Shown: positions 61,812-64,000 of the stretch, one piece after another
Position numbering within the stretch: position 1 is the first letter of the stretch
How the letters are laid out: each line of letters starts with the position of its first letter
Assembly: GCA_937995535.1 (NCBI GenBank)
Contig: CALKJU010000020.1
Location: forward strand, 1-64,000
Source of the DNA: an uncultured Alphaproteobacteria bacterium
GTDB taxonomy: Bacteria > Pseudomonadota > Alphaproteobacteria > Geminicoccales > Geminicoccaceae
Reading direction: 5' to 3'
DNA: 64,000 nt
Translations under genes and position numbers: made by a program
Notes under the pieces: model-generated
Told to the model about the DNA's origin: nothing
Database searches by the model: none
The model's input: only the letters and a program-made list of their open reading frames with translations

Positions 61812-63122
61812 CTAGATGGCCGACGGGTCGGCGCTGATATCCTCGTCCGCCGGAGCCTCCGTGTCGCTCGCTCGCGGCTCGACGGCCGACCCTGCCGCGG
61901 ACGCCCGGGCCTGCTCGCGCTCAGCCTTGAGGCGTTCCTTCGCCAGCCGCTCGGCGGCCTTGCGCCGCTCGCGCTCGGCGGCGACCTCGGCCTTCGAGCG
62001 CACCGTTGTCAGCGCCGTGACGAGATCGCTGCGGCCCCGATCCCGGGCCAGGGCGAGCGCCGCCGGATCGCGCGGCGCGCCCTCCTCGAGCAGGGCCGCG
62101 ACCGTCTCGACGCTGCCCGCCTCGGTGGCGACCAGCAGCGGCGTGCGTCCGGCCGGATCGGCGCGGCGCGGGTCGGCACCGCAGCGCATCAGGCCGCGCG
62201 TGCCACTCGCATCCCCCTGGCTCGCCGCGACATGTAGCGGCGTGGTTCCCTCCGGGCCGGTCACATCCGCGACGGCGCCCGCCTCGCAGAGCGCGCGCAC
62301 CGCGCGCGAGCGCCTCTCGCGCGCCGCCAGGAGCAGCGGCGGGACGCCGCTCGGGCCGGCCTCGTTCGGGTCGGCACCGAATGCCACGAGGTCCTTGATG
62401 AGGTCGCCGTTGTTCGCAAGCACCGCGCGCTCGAGCAGCGAGCGCCCGTCGCGGTCGACCACGTCGCGGCGCGCACCGGCCACGAGCAGTGCCGTGGCGA
62501 CGTCGGGACGATCCTTGAGACGCAGCGCGAGGAAGATCGGGGCATCGCCGTCCTGCGTCGGCAGATCGGGATCGGCGCCTCGCTCGATGAGCAGCAGCGC
62601 CGAGTCGGCATGTCCGCCGGCCAGCGCCGTCTGCAGAGGGGTGGCGAGGCGCCTGCCGCGCGTGGCGTCGACGGGCGCGCCGCCTTCCACGAGAAGACGG
62701 ACGAGTTCGGTGCGACCCTCCCCGGCCGCAACGTGCAGCGGGGTCGTGCCGTCCCGGGCGCGCGGTGCGGGATCGGCGCCGGCCGCCAGCAGGCGCTGGA
62801 CGAGGTCGGCACGGCCGCTGCCGATCGCGAGGTCGAGCGCCGCGGTCGGACGCTTGCCGACGGCGATGCTCGGATCGGCCCCGGCGGCCAGCAGCGCGTC
62901 GATCGCCGCCAGATCGCGACGCGATACCGCCAACATCAGCGCTGTCCAGCCGGACTCCGGGTCGCGGGCGTTCACGTCGCCGCCGGCATCGAGCGCAGCG
63001 GCGATCGCGGCCACGTCGCCAGCGGCGGTGGCTGCCCTGAGCGCTTGGCTGCGCGGGTCGTCCGCGCACGCTGCGAGGAGCAGCAGCAGGGGCAGAAGGG
63101 CCCCGGTGCTCCGGCTGATCAT
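61812..63122 (-). CDS. ankyrin-repeat lipoprotein
   Basis: A 436-residue predicted lipoprotein (lipobox LAAC, near residue 19). About ten ankyrin repeats span residues 30-370, e.g. [29 protein letters not shown] and [22 protein letters not shown], separated by the usual 33-residue period. A charged coiled coil ([20 protein letters not shown]) and an acidic tail follow. Ankyrin arrays mediate protein contacts; here on the periplasmic face of a membrane. Divergent from pgk. Confidence 0.92.
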   Translation of the reverse strand: MISRSTGALLPLLLLLAACADDPRSQALRAATAAGDVAAIAAALDAGGDVNARDPESGWTALMLAVSRRDLAAIDALLAAGADPSIAVGKRPTAALDLAIGSGRADLVQRLLAAGADPAPRARDGTTPLHVAAGEGRTELVRLLVEGGAPVDATRGRRLATPLQTALAGGHADSALLLIERGADPDLPTQDGDAPIFLALRLKDRPDVATALLVAGARRDVVDRDGRSLLERAVLANNGDLIKDLVAFGADPNEAGPSGVPPLLLAARERRSRAVRALCEAGAVADVTGPEGTTPLHVAASQGDASGTRGLMRCGADPRRADPAGRTPLLVATEAGSVETVAALLEEGAPRDPAALALARDRGRSDLVTALTTVRSKAEVAAERERRKAAERLAKERLKAEREQARASAAGSAVEPRASDTEAPADEDISADPSAI

Positions 63123-63271
63123 CGTGCGACCTCCAACGTATTCGGGCGAGATCCACGGCTCTTGGTGCGATCTGGACCATGCCCACGGCGCCCCGGCGTC
63201 GCAACCCTCCCGGCCTCGACGCCCGCGCGGGGTGCGTGCTAACGAAGTCGTCGCAGTACCCGGAGCCGCGC

Positions 63272-64000
63272 ATGCCCGAGCACGCCTTCCGTACCCTCGA
63301 CGACATCGACGCGCGCGGCCGACGCGTGCTTGTCCGCGTCGATTTCAACGTGCCGATGCAGGACGGCGAGGTGACCGACGCGACGCGGATCAGGCGGGCG
63401 GCGGCGACGCTCACCGAGCTCGCGGCGAAAGGAGCGCGGGTGATCGCGTTGTCCCATTTCGGGCGCCCCAAGGGCAAGCGCGAGAGCTCGATGTCGCTGG
63501 CGCCGATCGCGCGGGCCCTGTCGGCGGCGCTCGGCGGCAGGCCGGTGGCGTTCGCGGAGGACTGCATCGGCGAGCCGGCGCGCGCCGTGGTCGAGGGCCT
63601 CGCCGACGGGGAGATCGCCCTGCTTGAGAATCTGCGCTTCCATGCCGGCGAGGAACGGAACGACCCGGCCTTCGCCGATGCGCTGGCCGTGTTGGGCGAG
63701 CTCTACGTCAACGACGCCTTCTCCTGCTCGCACCGCGCGCACGCTTCGATCACCGGCCTGGCCGAACGGCTGCCCGCCTATGCCGGTCGCCTGATGCAGG
63801 CCGAGCTGGAGGCGCTGACCGCGGCGCTCGGCGGCGGCGAGCGCCCCGCTGCGGCGCTGGTCGGCGGCGCCAAGGTCTCCTCGAAGCTCGACGTCATCGG
63901 TCACGTGCTCGACCGGATTGACGTGCTGGTGATCGGCGGCGGGATGGCCAACACGTTCCTCAACGCGCAGGGCAAGCCCGTCGGCAGGTCGCTTTGCGAG
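63272..64000 (+). CDS. pgk: phosphoglycerate kinase (5' part)
   Basis: The first 243 residues of the glycolytic kinase making ATP from 1,3-bisphosphoglycerate; it runs off the right edge. Motifs visible are [60 protein letters not shown] and [13 protein letters not shown]. The ATG at 63272 has GGAG upstream. No frameshift is seen in the part shown. Confidence 0.96.
   Translation, partial: MPEHAFRTLDDIDARGRRVLVRVDFNVPMQDGEVTDATRIRRAAATLTELAAKGARVIALSHFGRPKGKRESSMSLAPIARALSAALGGRPVAFAEDCIGEPARAVVEGLADGEIALLENLRFHAGEERNDPAFADALAVLGELYVNDAFSCSHRAHASITGLAERLPAYAGRLMQAELEALTAALGGGERPAAALVGGAKVSSKLDVIGHVLDRIDVLVIGGGMANTFLNAQGKPVGRSLCE

Noticed and set aside
1-64000. CRISPR arrays, insertion sequences, integrases and attachment sites
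   Set aside because: No regular direct repeats, transposase or integrase motifs were seen; the tRNA genes have no adjacent integrase or duplicated 3' end.

Overview
The window is very GC-rich (roughly 70% by eye), densely packed, and uses many ATGA, GTGA and TGATG stop/start overlaps. Gene content points to an alphaproteobacterium, probably of a Rhodospirillales-like lineage. The clues are an mlaA-mlaC pair, a fused ArsR-methyltransferase regulator leading metF and metH, a Zur-type alphaproteobacterial box at znuA/znuC, and an SSS-type transporter-kinase. This placement is inference. No phage, insertion sequence, transposase or CRISPR array was seen, so this looks like chromosomal core with a few accessory patches.

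Layout. 1-4.5 kb: rlmE, ppx, a CDGSH Fe-S protein, a lipoprotein and adenine deaminase. 4.7-7 kb: a mercury-type island (merR and a phosphatase diverging from merT, merP, a GDCCVxC protein and a DUF411 protein) without a reductase. 7-10.4 kb: a dihaem cytochrome, a TRIC-type channel, a DUF6152/DUF6644 pair, and crcB with DUF190. 10.4-14.3 kb: a formamidase, AmiS/UreI channel, FmdB and LuxR unit. 14.3-21.2 kb: a dimethylglycine-dehydrogenase-like enzyme, an arsenite-type carrier, a frameshifted phoX and tRNA-Ser, separated by the longest gene-poor gaps. 21.3-26.6 kb: a response regulator, a small membrane protein and an SSS-histidine kinase, converging on mlaA-mlaC. 26.8-32.3 kb: the methionine-cycle operon. 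32.4-41.9 kb: L,D-transpeptidase, adenylate cyclase, purB, radC, cinA-like gene, tRNA-Leu and a cAMP-receptor-type regulator with a perfect CRP site. 42-47.3 kb: znuA diverging from znuC-znuB-zur-DUF1007-nicO-ubiX. 47.3-53.2 kb: an orphan membrane protein plus a tiny exported peptide, a HerA-like ATPase and small conserved genes. 53.3-57.9 kb: an oligopeptide-type ABC system without ATPases, and an esterase. 58-63.1 kb: an envelope cluster with a CsgG-like lipoprotein, a caspase-like protease and its companion, a DUF1223 protein and an ankyrin lipoprotein. pgk runs off the right edge.

How parts fit. Zinc uptake, its regulator Zur and a divalent-metal exporter share one transcription direction and are likely balanced together. 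The membrane adenylate cyclase and the CRP-like protein lie within 6 kb, and the CRP site sits beside a candidate short CRP-driven sRNA. The ArsR-methyltransferase fusion probably senses SAM or SAH to control metF and metH. The most novel-looking items are the caspase-like protease whose tail module recurs in the adjacent gene with identical cysteine spacing, the candidate sRNA, and the promoter-equipped 40-residue peptide beside an AT-richer orphan gene.
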